Assembly (NCBI RefSeq): GCF_958450345.1
Contig: NC_088781.1
Span: forward strand, 46,797,357-46,861,356
Length of the DNA stretch: 64,000 nucleotides
Direction: 5' to 3'
Source: Calliphora vicina
Lineage: Eukaryota; Arthropoda; Insecta; Diptera; Calliphoridae
Each line of letters opens with the position of its first letter. Position 1 is the first letter of the stretch. Shown here piece by piece: positions 46,870-59,295 of the stretch. Under the pieces are notes generated by a model that did no database searches, was not told the origin of the DNA, and was given only the letters and a program-made list of their open reading frames with translations. The position numbers and the translations under genes are program-made.

Positions 46870-48510
46870 TACAACTATAAAAATAATATTTTTTGTTTGG
46901 TTTACGTGGTAAGTCACTACGTGCGAACAATCAAGTAGAGTCGAAGGGACTCCGTTTTGATGATTTTTGTAAGTTATAATAATAATTTCAATCAGATAAA
47001 AAAAATTAAAACTGTAGGTTTAGTGGTTTGTTTTAACATTTATGTATGTTAAGATTTATTCGATCTCAAACCTAACAAACGGAATAACTTATATAGGTTG
47101 TACCCTTGCTGCTCTTGGAGAAGGCTATAACAAGAAGGCTGGACAGAATAGATACAATAAATCCAGTGAAAAAGGAAAAAGCCATTGAAAAAAAATTTAC
47201 CTAAGGATCATTTAAAAACTCATCTACATAATTTCCCACAATTACCAAATGCTTTAAAATTTCACTCTTTAATCTTTAAATAAAAAATGTAATTGGTTTT
47301 TAACAAGAAAAACCTACAGAAGTAATAGCAAATCAATAAATTTCCTACACTTCATTGCTAAAATTTATTGATATATCAAGTTACACTTGATTAAATCTCA
47401 TATATAAAGCACCAAACTCTTTAAAGTCTATTCTAAAACTCACATACACAGAAAATGTTCGCTCTCTTCCTTGCTACTGTCAAATACACTCGTATGCGAA
47501 CATATAAATAACATTGACTAAACAAAAAAAAAACATCCTTCAAATAGTAACAGTGTAAAAAATCCTTGCAGTCGTAAAGCGGAAAAGCTGTAGAGAAAAT
47601 AAAAAATAAATCAAAATCTTCTTTAAATCAAACACATGCATGACAACAAGAGGGCAAATAAAGAAAAAAAATACAAAAATAGAAACTTGAACGTTTTGGG
47701 GGGTCTGTAATGAATGTTAAACACTGTATATTTAATAAAAAAAAAGAAAAGGAAATTGGTCCTTCAAAGCACAAACAAATAACTGTTGAATAGTTTTGAG
47801 AACTTGAAAACTTTTCATTAATCATGGACATGTTTTATTAAAAAAAATAAAGAAACATTTCATTTCATTAAATTCCTTAAAACCTCAAAATAGCAAAAAA
47901 GTTTTACTTTCTAAAACACAAACACGCGCCTTGTAGAGTGGGTGTAGAGGCAATTCCTGTTTTATTTTTTTTTTCTTTATTTTTCCAACAATTCCGATTG
48001 TGAACAGTAACAACTACAACTTGTGTTGTAGCTTGTTGTTGCTTGTTGTCGCATGTATGATTTCTATGCGGCATGTGCCTGCCGGTAGTCGTACAAGTGT
48101 GGCTGTGTGTATTCGTGTGCGTTTTGTGTGTTTTTGTATTTTGTATTGAATGTTTTTTAAGCCTAAAAGTATACATTAAGCTTTAAGGATTTCTATAGCT
48201 CAACTATAAATCAACAAACAAAAACATCATGCTTCTAGATTTCAGACAATACGAAAACACGTTACAGTGCTGCTTAATGAATTAGCATACCTTGGCTGCG
48301 TTAAAGATGAATAAATAAATAATTATAACAATAAATTATTTACATTACAACAATATGTACTTTTAGAAGCAGCGGAAATCTTAATATAAAGGTGATTAAT
48401 TACAAAAATGATTTATATTTCAAGAGGGTTTTTTAAATGAATTGTAGGAATTTTGATGAATTTTTGTACTTAGCTTCAAATTTTCTATAAGTACCTTGAG
48501 CTTAAATCCG
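46870..48510. other. Intergenic, no gene seen
   Basis: AT-rich with CA-rich and TTGTTG simple sequence around 47990-48140. The minus-strand frame there (47904-48176) is Thr/His-rich low complexity and not convincing as a gene. Confidence 0.5.
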
Positions 48511-49930
48511 CTAATACTAAATACTACGTCTTATACTAAAGAATAGGTCTTATACTAAAGAATAGGTCTTATACTAAAGACTAAGTCTTATACTAAAGAC
48601 TAAGTCTTATACTAAAGACTAAGTCTTATACTAAAGACTAAGTCTTATAATAAAGACTAACTTTTATACTAAAGACTAAGTCTTATACTAAAGACTAAGT
48701 CTTATACTAAAGACTAAGTCTTATACTAAAGACTAAGCCTTATACTAAAGACTAAGCCTTATACTAAAGACTAAGTCTTATACTAAAGCCTAAGTCTTAT
48801 ACTAAAGACTAAGTCTTATACTAAATACTAAGTCTTATACTAAAGACTAAGTCTTATACTAAAGACTAAGTCTTATACGAAGGACTAAGTCTTATACTAA
48901 AGACTAAGTCTTATACTAAAGACTAAGTCTTATACTAAAGACTAAGTCTTATACTAAAGACTAAGTCTTATACTAAAGACTAAGTCTTATACGAAAGACT
49001 AAGTCTTATACGAAGGACTAAGTCTTATACTAAAGACTAAGTCTTATACTAAAGACTAAGTCTTATACTAAAGACTAAGTCTTATACTAAAGACTAAGTC
49101 TTATACTAAAGACTAAGTCTTATACTAAAGACTAAGTCTTATAATAAAGACTAACTTTTATACTAAAGACTAAGTCTTATACTAAAGACTAAGTCTTATA
49201 CTAAAGACTAAGTCTTATACTAAAGACTAAGTCTTATACTAAAGACTAAGTCTTATACTAAAGACTAAGCCTTATACTAAAGACTAAGTCTTATACTAAA
49301 GACTAAGTCTTATACTAAAGACTAAGTCTTATACTAAAGACTAAGTCTTATACTAAAGACTAAGTCTTATACTAAAGACTAAGTCTTATACTAAAGACTA
49401 AGTCTTATACTAAAGACTAAGTCTTATACTAAAGACTAAGTCTTATACTAAAGATAAAGACTAAGTCTTATACTAAAGACTAAGTCTTATACTAAAGACT
49501 AAGTCTTATACTAAAGACTAAGTCTTATACTAAAGACTAAGTCTTATACGAAAGACTAAGTCTTATACTAAAGACTAAGTCTTTTACTAAAGACTAAGTC
49601 TTATACTAAAGACTAAGTCTTATACTAAAGACTAAGTCTTATACTAAAGACTAAGTCTTATACTAAAGACTAAGTCTTATACTAAAGACTAAGTCTTATA
49701 CTAAAGACTAAGTCTTATACTAAAGACTAAGTCTTATACTAAAGACTAAGTCTTATACTAAAGACTAAGTCTTATACTAAAGACTAAGTCTTATACTAAA
49801 GACTAAGTCTTATACTAAAGACTAAGTCTTATACTAAAGACTAAGTCTTATACTAAAGACTAAGTCTTATAGTAAAGACTAAGTCTTATACTAAAGACTA
49901 AGTCTTATACTGAAGACTGATACTAAAGAT
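48511..49930 (+). repeat. 19-bp satellite array 1 (gactaagtcttatactaaa)n, ~74 units
   Basis: About 1.4 kb of head-to-tail 19-bp units. Left-edge units differ (gaataggtcttatactaaa). Recurring variants (taataaagactaactttta near 48650 and 49140; tacgaaggact near 48875 and 49010) mark larger segmental duplications within the array. The unit contains the near-palindrome gactaagtc. No spacers of unique sequence. Confidence 0.96.
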
Positions 49931-51334
49931 TACATCTAAATCTTCTGGTTATGTTAAAGTAGTTATACTGACAGTTTTCATACAAAAAAAATATAACTAT
50001 TAGCTAAGGCATAACCAGGCTTCGTGTTAATGGGGATAAGTATTAATATAGCTAATACTAGCATAGAATATTATATATATTAAAATATTTAGCCGCTGCA
50101 ATATCTTCAATTACCCCTTTCCTCTAACTATTATAACATTATAGCTTCATCATGTATTAATTTTAATAGAAATTATATCAAGCAAATAAAATATTTAAAA
50201 GCAACGTAATAAAATGGCAAACTTGGTCCTTTTGGAATATTTCCTGCATACCTTATTTGGTCTCCTCTTACGCATTTATTTCCCCAGACTCTTAGACGTT
50301 AAAACTTCCTAATACAGTTATCTGTAACATGCATGCAAAACTTTACAAATTTCTTTCTAACAAACTGTCTATTAGAATAATGGTGTCAGTGGTATTGCCA
50401 CACTCTCCTTGTTGGTGACCATTGAAGCAAGTTCTTATATTATTTGTTCACAAAATAAAGTTGACACACATAAAAAGCGAAAACTTTGCCAATTCAAATA
50501 ATAATAAAAGATCAACTTTGATTTTACGTATGACATTTAAATGGACTTATGGACAGTTCATTCCTACTTAGTTTATACTATTTTGATATGTATAATATAG
50601 AGCAAAATAGAAATCATTAAACTTAAATGCATTTAAGTACATGAAAATTGTATTATTAAAATTCAATATAAGCAAACTTTATCTTTAAAAGTGTAACTTT
50701 AGGATTTTCTGTGAATGAATCTTTTGGTCATATAAGTTCAGATATAAATAAGATGGTTATCAAATGCTGTTTCATGAAGTTCTTTTCATCTTGTGTTTAT
50801 TTTTGTTTTTTTTTTGTTGATTATTGAGTTTCATTTATTCCTTTCATTTGTGGCCAAAGACATTTTTCCATAGAAATATTTTGTGTTAAAAAGATATTTC
50901 ATTTCAGTACATTTCATTTCACATATGTATGGTTTTATTGTGATGTGGTGTTGTATGTCGGTTGACATGTGGTAGATTGTGAAATAAAAAAAGATGATGA
51001 GAAAAAATCTCATTATTTCAATTTGTTGATGTCGTGATGACGCTGCTGTTGATAATGTGACGTTTGTATGTAACAGTGTTTTTATGTCTGTATTAATATT
51101 GATTTTATTATGGTGGGCCTCTTAAAGTTTATTACATTAATGTGCGCTTTCTAGAAAGAGCCTTGTAATATTAAATCACAAATTATGGGCGGTCACACTT
51201 GACCTTATCAACTTTAGTTTTGCGTTTTTGGTATCCTACACTTGGTGGATGGTAGACATGAGTTTAATGAAGAGTATGTGTATATCATATATATATACAT
51301 ATTTCTAAATGCTCAATGCAGAATTAGCATGAAA
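49931..51334. other. Intergenic between satellite arrays, no gene seen
   Basis: AT-rich. No recognisable gene. The frame at 50831-51013 (minus) is composition-driven. Confidence 0.5.
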
Positions 51335-51596
51335 ACGTAGTCACGCCTTATTCTAAAAACTACGTCTTATTCTAAAGACTACATCTTATCCTAAAGACTA
51401 CGTCTTTTTCTAAAGACTACGTCTTTTTCTAAAGACTACGTATTTTTCTAAAGACTACGTCTTATTCGAAAGACTACGTCATATTCTAGACTACGTCTTA
51501 TACTATAGACTACGTCTTATACTAAAGACTACGTCTTATTCTAAGGACTAGGTCTTATTCTAAAGACTACATCTTATCTTATACTAAAGACTACCA
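51335..51596 (+). repeat. 19-bp satellite array 2 (gactacgtcttattctaaa)n, ~13 units
   Basis: Same 19-bp family as array 1 with tacgtc in place of taagtc and frequent ttattct or tttttct variants. More degenerate than array 1. Confidence 0.93.
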
Positions 51597-52496
51597 ACTA
51601 GGTATTAAATTCAAGGACCACTCCCTTTTACTGTAGGGTATTTAATAATAAATAATGTCAAAAAATTAGATTTTCTTATTTATGTTTTTGTGCGGGTAGT
51701 TGATGACGTTTGTGGCGTTTGTTTTATTTCGTTTTTCCTTTTAAATTTCAATAATAATGTTTTTGTTTTACTTGTAATGTATTTATATTAAGTATATTAC
51801 CGATATTCACATGTACGAATATATATAACTATATAAGCATACGCTTAAGTCTGTATTATATAATGGTGTTTTTATTTATTTGTATTTGTTTACTTTGATT
51901 TCATTTTTAAATAAATAAAACGTATGAAATACTTGCGTGAGCTGAGTTAAAGTATATCCAAGGCAAATCATAAATATTTCTATATCTATGTATATGTTCT
52001 TATGAATATGCCTGCATATAAGACAAAAATTTGTTTAAATAACTTTGTATAAATATTTTATATATTATTTAAAGCATTTAGAAGAAAATACTTAAACAAT
52101 GTAGGAGGATAATCTACTATTTGATAATTATATAATAACTTTCCTAGCAAATATTTGTATGAGCAATGAAATAAATATAAACATATTCTGATATTAAAGC
52201 AAATCATAAAATTGCAAGCATATTGCGAATTTCAATATTTTTTTCAATCAAATTATAAAAAAAAACATTTTGTAGCATTTATTGTAGATGAGTAACTTTG
52301 CTGTCATGGTAAATTTTGACCCCAGAAATTTCAAACACATAAATTAGCTACCCAAAATAGGCTACGAAATGTATTTTTGTACCCTTCACCATTAGTGTCA
52401 ACAATATATCGGCAACAATCCAGCTTAGACTATTTAAAATCTTGAAAGTTGGTCCATAAATGGATATAAGCCACTTCTTTCTAAATTTGTGCAACT
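51597..52496. other. Intergenic between satellite arrays, no gene seen
   Basis: AT-rich. tacccttcaccattagtgtc near 52380 resembles the family B 5' end and may be a remnant. Confidence 0.5.
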
Positions 52497-53050
52497 ATTT
52501 AGTAGTCTTTAGTATAATACGTAGTCTTTAGTATAATACGTAGTCTTTAGTATAAGACGCAGTCTTTAGTATAAGACGTAGTTTTTAGTATAAGACGTAG
52601 TTTTTAGTATAAGAAGTAGTCTTTAGTATAAGACGTAGTCTTTAGTATAAGACGTAGTCTTTAGTATAAGACGTAGTCTTTAGTATAAGACGTAGTCTTT
52701 AGTATAAGAAGTAGTCTTTAGTATAAGACGTAGTCTTTAGTATAAGACGTAGTCTTTAGTATAAGACGTGGTCTTTAGTATAAGACGTAGTCTTTAGTAT
52801 AAGACGTAGTCTTTAGTATAAGACGTAGTCTTTAGTATAAGACGTAGTCTTTAGTATAAGACGTAGTCTTTAGTATAAGACGTAGTCTTTAGTATAAGAC
52901 GTAGTCTTTAGTATAAGACGTAGTCTTTAGTATAAGACGTAGTCTTTAGTATAAGACGTAGTATTTAGTATAAGACGTAGCCTTTAGTATAAGACGTAGT
53001 CTTTAGTATATGACGTAGTCTTTAATATAAGACGTAGTCTTCAGTATAAG
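52497..53050 (-). repeat. 19-bp satellite array 3, inverted, ~29 units
   Basis: Units read agtctttagtataagacgt on the plus strand, the reverse complement of the gactacgtcttatactaaa form. It is in inverted orientation to arrays 1 and 2 and about 900 bp from array 2. Confidence 0.95.
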
Positions 53051-53138
53051 CGTATGAATAATACTGATTATATAAAGCAGATGGCTTCGGTTTGTGCCAC
53101 TAGAGTTTAACAACCATTCCTTTCAAATATGCATACTA

Positions 53139-55251
53139 GGGTGGCCCTTAATAAACGAAAGTTGGATTTTGGCCATTCTCACCCCCCAGTTTGGTGAACA
53201 TTAGTAAAAAAATCATCCTGAAAAAATTTTAGGTAAATCGGTTGGGGTTAAGACGTGCCGCAAGCCCTCTGAAGTTTTGAGATGCATTTACAAGGGGAAA
53301 AAATTCATTTTTTTCAGTTTTTGTAAAAATTTTGCCATTAAAAAATTACTTTTGTAATTCAATTTAAAAGAATCGAAATGTGTACGTAATTGTCGTTCTA
53401 ATGAGACATAAAAAACAGAAATCGGTTAAAAAATTTTAAAGTTATTAAAAATTCGCCAGGCCATTAACGTGTCTCAGGCCACTAGAACAAGAAATGTTGG
53501 AACAAAATTAACATATTTTGAGAAATATTAAAATAAAAGCTCATTTTTACTTAAAATATGTCCATATTTACTTGTATATGAGTTTTTGTCTTCGTAGGAT
53601 ACCGTTAACCTATTCTTAGGTATGAACAAAAAAATTTTATTTTTTTAACGGCAGTTTCAAAACTCCATTTTCAAATTTTTAAAAATTTTGTTAAACAAAT
53701 TTCAGAATTTTTTGATCATCTCATTGGGATTTATTAAGAGTATAATAGGGAATTAAATCGTGAAAAAATTATGAAAATATCTCTTATAGTTTTTCCGTAC
53801 CTGCGATTTAAATTTTGAAATTTTCGAGAAAAACCAATTATTTGGCAATTTTTAGGCCAAGAGCTCTATTTTCTTACTCTTATGAATTTTAAGCAAAACT
53901 TAATTAGAATATTATAGTCCAGATAATTCTAAATATACTCTGAAACTTTTACTAAAATCAAAAAACATTAACCCTTAAATCGTGAAGGTCAAAGGTCAAA
54001 TTTTTCAATATTTGGAATTTCTCTTGGAAAGATTTTGAAATGTTCGAAATGTTGTATATTTTTGGGCCGATTTTGATGAAATTTAACAAAAATATAACAC
54101 AAAGCCTAGTATTTACAAAAGCAGCAGAAAAATTAAAATTAACCCTATATAGCACTTGGTGTTAAAATGACCCCAAACTTCTAAAACCATAAAAAATTAT
54201 GATTTTAAAAGTTTGGTGTCATTTTAACCCCAAGTGCCATTAAGCGTTAATTTCCATTCTTGTGCTGTTATTATAAACCCTAAAGTTTATGTTATATTTT
54301 TGTTAAATTTCATCAAAATCGGCCCAAAAATATACAACATTTCGATCATTTCGAAATCTTTCCAAGAGAAATTCCAAATATTGAAAAATTTTACCTTTGA
54401 CCTTCACGATTTAAGGGTTAACGTCTTCCGATTTTAGTAGAAGTTTCAGAGTATATTTTGAATTATCTGGACTATAATATTCTGAATAGGTTTTACTTAA
54501 AATTCATAAGAGTAAGGAAATAGAGCTCATTGTCCTAAAAATTGCCAAATAATTGGTTTTTCTCGAAAATTTCAAAATTTAAATCGCAGGTACGGAAAAA
54601 CTATAAGAGATATTTTCATAATTTTTTCACATTTTTATTCCCTATTATACTCTTAATAAATCCCAATGAGATGATCAAAAAATTCTGAAATTTGTTTAAC
54701 AAAATTTTTAAAAATTTGAAAATGGAGTTTTGAAACTGCCGTTAAAAAAATTAAATTTTTTTGTTCATACCTAAGAATAGGTTAACGGTATCCTACGAAG
54801 ACAAAAACTCATATACAAGTAAATATGGACATATTTTAAGTAAAAATGAGCTTTTATTTTAATATTTCTCAAAATATGTTAATTTTGTTCCTACATTTCA
54901 TGTTCTAGTGGCCTAAGACACGTTAATGGCCTGGCGAATTTTTAATAACTTTAACATTTTTTGACCGATTTCTGTTTTTTATGTCTCATTAGAACGACAA
55001 TTACGTACACATTTCGATTCTTTTAAATTAAATTACAAAAGTAATTTTTTAATGTCAAAATTTTTACAAAAACTGAAAAAAATGCATTTTTTCCCCTTGT
55101 AAATGCATCTCAAAACTTCAGAGGGCTTGCGGCACGTCTTAACCCCAACCGATTTACCTAAAAATTTTTCAGGATGATTTTTTTGCTAATGTTCACCAAA
55201 CTGGAGGGTGAGAATGGCCAAAATCCAACTTTCGTTTATTAAGGGCCACCC
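53139..55251. mobile_element. TA-flanked foldback element, copy 3: near-perfect 2.1-kb palindrome
   Basis: Starts gggtggcccttaataaacga and ends tcgtttattaagggccaccc, with TA on both sides (53137-53138, 55252-55253). Each arm is about 1.03 kb and the two are almost identical wherever I compared them. The centre is near 54195, between cacttggtgttaaaatgacc and its complement. Paired short frames at 53958-54155 (minus) and 54234-54437 (plus) are mirror images of one arm sequence, not genes. Inner arm sequence is shared with the 6186 and 20260 copies, while the outer ~150 bp is specific to this copy. No transposase. Confidence 0.92.
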
Positions 55252-55253
55252 TA

Positions 55254-56440
55254 ATGCATACCCATCACAAATATTAAGAGTATTGCAAGCTTGAAAGGAT
55301 TGTATAGCTTTACTTACATATATGATTTCGCAAGTAAGTATGTATTAAATAAATTAACACATGCTTACAAAAATTTTCAAATAAAACTTGGCTTTTTCAC
55401 ATGAACAAATATTTAATATTTTCACCAACTTTCTATTAACAAATATATAAATTGCCCATAGCAAAACTTTTCCTTAACTTTTCCTTACATATGACTGCAT
55501 CTAAAGTTCCATTTCATTGCTATAGAGATAAAAGACAGCAAGACAACTAAGTAAATATTTGGTGCAAAAAAACAAAAAAAAAACTAACTTATTAAATTTG
55601 AATACTCGTTAAAACTTTTAACAAATATGTATTTTAGAAGAAATTCTAAATAAACTTTTTCTATAAATTTACTTTATTTTCCTTTTAAAACCACAAAAAC
55701 CAAAATACAATATATCTATGCTCTATACGTTTTTTTGGCAAAAGAAAATGTCTTCTTTATAAAACTGAAAACTATAAATATTTTCGTTATTACTTAAATT
55801 TTCTATTAAAGATTATTAAACAACAGCAAATATTTAATAAAGCACAAGATTATACAAAGAACGAAAGTGAAGCAAAAAACATTAAGAAAATATTTAAAAC
55901 TTTTCTATGTTTTTGATTTTAAATGATGGTTGTTGTTTAAAGCAAGTAAAAGTTTTGCTCTCCCTACCCCCTTCACTAAAAAATATGTTCTGTTCAAAAG
56001 TATCCAAGAATTCACAAAACAGTCAGTCAAGTTGTAGGGATTCAAACATTTGCCAAAAAAGAAAAATCTTCGTGATTTGTATGTAAAAAAAATTTAAATA
56101 AATTTCGTATTTCTGCGCAAAGCATGGGGAACATTCATTTGGGGAATATTTATTGAAAACTTTTTAAAGAATTTATTTTAATAAAGTTTTCTATTCACAA
56201 GAATTTTTTATTGTTTAATAAAAACGTTTTCTTTAAATCAACTAACAACTATTTGAAATGTAATTTTAAGCAAATCTAATGAAATATTTAAAAAGTTGTG
56301 AACAGAAAGTTTTAAATTATTTGGTGGGGAGGGGTTTAAAAGAGTGATAATATGAGCAATTGTTTAACACTTTTTGTAAAATAAAACAGCGAATAGAAGA
56401 GTCTACTTGAAAGTGTTTTAAGAAGTAGTGTTAAGGAACC
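55254..56440. other. Intergenic, no gene seen
   Basis: AT-rich; nothing recognised. Confidence 0.5.
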
Positions 56441-57269
56441 TCTAGTTCAGTTCTAGTTCAGGTTCTAGTTCAGGTTCTAGTTCAGGTTCTAGTTCAGGTT
56501 CTAGTTCAGGTTCTAGTTCAGGTTCTAGTTCAGGTTCTAGTTCAGGTTCTAGTTCAGGTTCTAGTTCAGGTTCTAGTTCAGGTTCTAGTTCAGGTTCTAG
56601 TTCAGGTTCTAGTTCAGGTTCTAGTTCAGGTTCTAGTTCAGGTTCTAGTTCAGGTTCTAGTTCAGGTTCTAGTTCAGGTTCTAGTTCAGGTTCTAGTTCA
56701 GGTTCTAGTTCAGGTTCTAGTTCAGGTTCTAGTTCAGGTTCTAGTTCAGGTTCTAGTTCAGGTTCTAGTTCAGGTTCTAGTTCAGGTTCTAATTCAGGTT
56801 CTAGTTCAGGTTCTAGTTCAGGTTCTAGTTCAGGTTCTAGTTCAGGTTCTAGTTCAGGTTCTAGTTCAGGTTCTAGTTCAGGTTCTAGTTCAGGTTCTAG
56901 TTCAGGTTCTAGTTCAGGTTCTAGTTCAGGTTCTAGTTCAGGTTCTAGTTCAGGTTCTAGTTCAGGTTCTAGTTCAGGTTCTAGTTCAGGTTCTAGTTCA
57001 GGTTCTAGTTCAGGTTCTAGTTCAGGTTCTAGTTCAGGTTCTAGTTCAGGTTCTAGTTCAGGTTCTAGTTCAGGTTCTAGTTCAGGTTCTAGTTCAGGTT
57101 CTAGTTCAGGTTCTAGTTCAGGTTCTAGTTCAGGTTCTAGTTCAGGTTCTAGTTCAGGTTCTAGTTCAGGTTCTAGTTCAGGTTCAGGTTCTAGTTCAGG
57201 TTTTAGTTCAGGTTCTAGTTCAGGTTCTAGTTCAGGTTTTAGTTCAGGTTCTAGTTCAGGTTCTAGTTC
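56441..57269 (+). repeat. 12-bp satellite (ggttctagttca)n, ~68 units
   Basis: Nearly perfect 12-bp units. One unit has aattca (near 56790) and a few near the right edge have tttagttca or a 6-bp slip. Passes directly into the 11-bp form at about 57270. Confidence 0.96.
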
Positions 57270-57992
57270 AGTTCTAGTTCAGTTCTAGTTCAGTTCTAGT
57301 TCAGTTCTAGTTCAGTTCTAGTTCAGTTCTAGTTCAGTTCTAGTTCAGTTCTAGTTCAGTTCTAGTTCAGTTCTAGTTCAGTTCTAGTTCAGTTCTAGTT
57401 CAGTTCTAGTTCAGTTCTAGTTCAGTTCTAGTTCAGTTCTAGTTCAGTTCTAGTTCAGTTCTAGTTCAGTTCTAGTTCAGTTCTAGTTCAGTTCTAGTTC
57501 AGTTCTAGTTCAGTTCTAGTTCAGTTCTAGTTCAGTTCTAGTTCAGTTCTAGTTCAGTTCTAGTTCAGTTCTAGTTCAGTTCTAGTTCAGTTCTAGTTCA
57601 GTTCTAGTTCAGTTCTAGTTCAGTTCTAGTTCAGTTCTAGTTCAGTTCTAGTTCAGTTCTAGTTCAGTTCTAGTTCAGTTCTAGTTCAGTTCTAGTTCAG
57701 TTCTAGTTCAGTTCTAGTTCAGTTCTAGTTCAGTTCTAGTTCAGTTCTAGTTCAGTTCTAGTTCAGTTCTAGTTCAGTTCTAGTTCAGTTCTAGTTCAGT
57801 TCTAGTTCAGTTCTAGTTCAGTTCTAGTTCAGTTCTAGTTCAGTTCTAGTTCAGTTCTAGTTCAGTTCTAGTTCAGTTCTAGTTCAGTTCTAGTTCAGTT
57901 CTAGTTCAGTTCTAGTTCAGTTCTAGTTCAGTTCTAGTTCAGTTCTAGTTCAGTTCTAGTTCAGTTCTAGTTCAGTTCTAGTTCAGTTCTAG
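57270..57992 (+). repeat. 11-bp satellite (gttctagttca)n, left of the LINE, ~66 units
   Basis: Perfect 11-bp units running into the 5' end of the retrotransposon (ttcagttctagtttcaatct). Each unit boundary creates TTCAGTT, a match to the arthropod initiator consensus TCAGTY. Confidence 0.97.
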
Positions 57993-58018
57993 TTTCAATC
58001 TCGTTGCGAACAGACGTG
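57983..58018 (+). promoter_or_regulatory. Predicted Inr-MTE-DPE internal promoter at the LINE 5' end
   Basis: Inr TCAGTT with the A at 57985 (+1). AGACG at 58012-58016 is exactly +28 to +32, the canonical DPE position. G lies at +24, favoured in DPE promoters. cgttgcgaacag at +18 to +29 matches about 8 of 12 positions of the MTE consensus. No TATA box at -30. Such downstream promoters are standard in fly LINEs because they are retained on retrotransposition. The Inr lies in the last satellite unit, so either the element begins there or the satellite supplies the start site. Confidence 0.6.
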
Positions 58019-58257
58019 TCTATAAAGTGCTCGTATTAAATATCGATTTACTTCATAAATAAGCGGCCAAAATTAAAATAAAATACAAACTATCAAAAAG
58101 TATTGAAAAACCTAAAATTTGGTGTTGAAAAATTGCAAAATCAATAGATTTGTGGTTGTAAAATTGCTAAATTAATCCAAATTATAAAACACAAAAACCT
58201 AAAACATAAATAAATATCTACATCAACACAAAAATACAAAACAGAGAAATAAGCAAA

Positions 58258-59295
58258 ATGAGTAACGTTCTCTGCAGTCAGTGTAATAATATAATAACAA
58301 CAACAAACTTTGTGAAATGCCATAACTGCAACGCCAATTATCATTTCTCTACGTGTTCTCCCTTATCGGAATCTACATACACCACTATGACTGTTGAGAA
58401 GAAAATGAACTGGAGATGTCATGTGTGTAAACCTCGGAGTAAATCTCCTAATAACATCTATCAAGCTTTCGTGTTTGATGAGAATAATCAACAAAAGCAG
58501 ATACGAGACGATACCATTTCTGAAGAAAATGACAGAGCGAAAAAATTCAAAGAGTCTCTGTCTTTTAACTCAGTAAATTCGAAACTCTGCTCTGTCCAAT
58601 CTGATGTAACAGAATTAAAATCGGACATGAAGGAAATAAAATCACAAATTGAAATGCTTGCATCAAATGTAAATACGTCCAATTTACAAATTAAAGACGA
58701 AATACAATCAGCACTCTCAACTATTACTCAAACTTTATCAACTCTAGTAGCTCAAGTGAGTCAGTTAAACGATAAAGACAAACAAAGAGAAAAACAAATT
58801 AACAATATGGAGATGCGTATGAACAAAATTGAACAACAAATGATCGCTAAAAACATTGAGATTAAAAACATTGATAATAAACAAATCTCTCCTTTCGATG
58901 TCGTCAAAAAAATAGCAGCTTCGCGAAACGTTGAGATCAAAGAAGAAGATATTAGCAAGGCTTATCGTTTGAAGAGACAAGAAAGCAAAATTATTGTCGA
59001 GTTCCTCTCTCTGGATAAAAAAACAGAATTTATGAGCAAAATAGAAAGGCATAGAGTAGAAGGATCAATTATAAACGGCAATGATAACAATAATAGCAAA
59101 TATATTTATATAAATGACCAGCTTATCTACAATTACCGCCAGCTTCTATGGGTAGCAAAGACCAAAGCTCATGAAGCTAATTGGAAGTTCGTTTGGGTTC
59201 GAAATGGCAACATATTTGCGCGTAAAAATGAAAATAGTCCATCGATAATTATCAACAATGCTGCCGATATTGAGTCCATAACATCCACAATTTAA
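58258..59295 (+). CDS. LINE ORF1 protein: PHD-like zinc finger, coiled coil, RRM/FP-like C-terminus
   Basis: 345 residues. The N-terminal C4HC3 finger uses C6/C9, C21/C24, H29/C33 and C54/C57, with the WRCHVC ending typical of PHD fingers. Residues ~95-205 are charged and heptad-like (LKSDMKEIKSQIEML; MEMRMNKIEQQM), a likely coiled coil for oligomerisation. Residues ~215-330 contain VVKKIAASRNVEIKEEDI, AYRLKRQESKIIVEFLS and YIYINDQLI, resembling the C-terminal nucleic-acid-binding region found in PHD-bearing insect LINE ORF1 proteins and baculovirus FP-like proteins. The expected role is RNA binding and chaperoning in the RNP. The start is the first ATG after the 5' UTR, with context gcaaaatga. 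No stops or frameshifts. Confidence 0.88.
   Translation: MSNVLCSQCNNIITTTNFVKCHNCNANYHFSTCSPLSESTYTTMTVEKKMNWRCHVCKPRSKSPNNIYQAFVFDENNQQKQIRDDTISEENDRAKKFKESLSFNSVNSKLCSVQSDVTELKSDMKEIKSQIEMLASNVNTSNLQIKDEIQSALSTITQTLSTLVAQVSQLNDKDKQREKQINNMEMRMNKIEQQMIAKNIEIKNIDNKQISPFDVVKKIAASRNVEIKEEDISKAYRLKRQESKIIVEFLSLDKKTEFMSKIERHRVEGSIINGNDNNNSKYIYINDQLIYNYRQLLWVAKTKAHEANWKFVWVRNGNIFARKNENSPSIIINNAADIESITSTI

Noticed and set aside
47904..48176. 90-codon Thr/His-rich minus-strand frame
   Set aside because: Low-complexity CA-rich DNA; no domain, no homologous copy here, no supporting signals.
48511..49930. CRISPR-like or regulatory-site array
   Set aside because: Head-to-tail 19-bp units without spacers; simple satellite.
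53958..54437. Two similar divergent small genes (65 and 67 codons)
   Set aside because: They are mirror images of the two arms of a foldback element and recur in its other copies (6840-7055, 7304-7498) with the same arm sequence.
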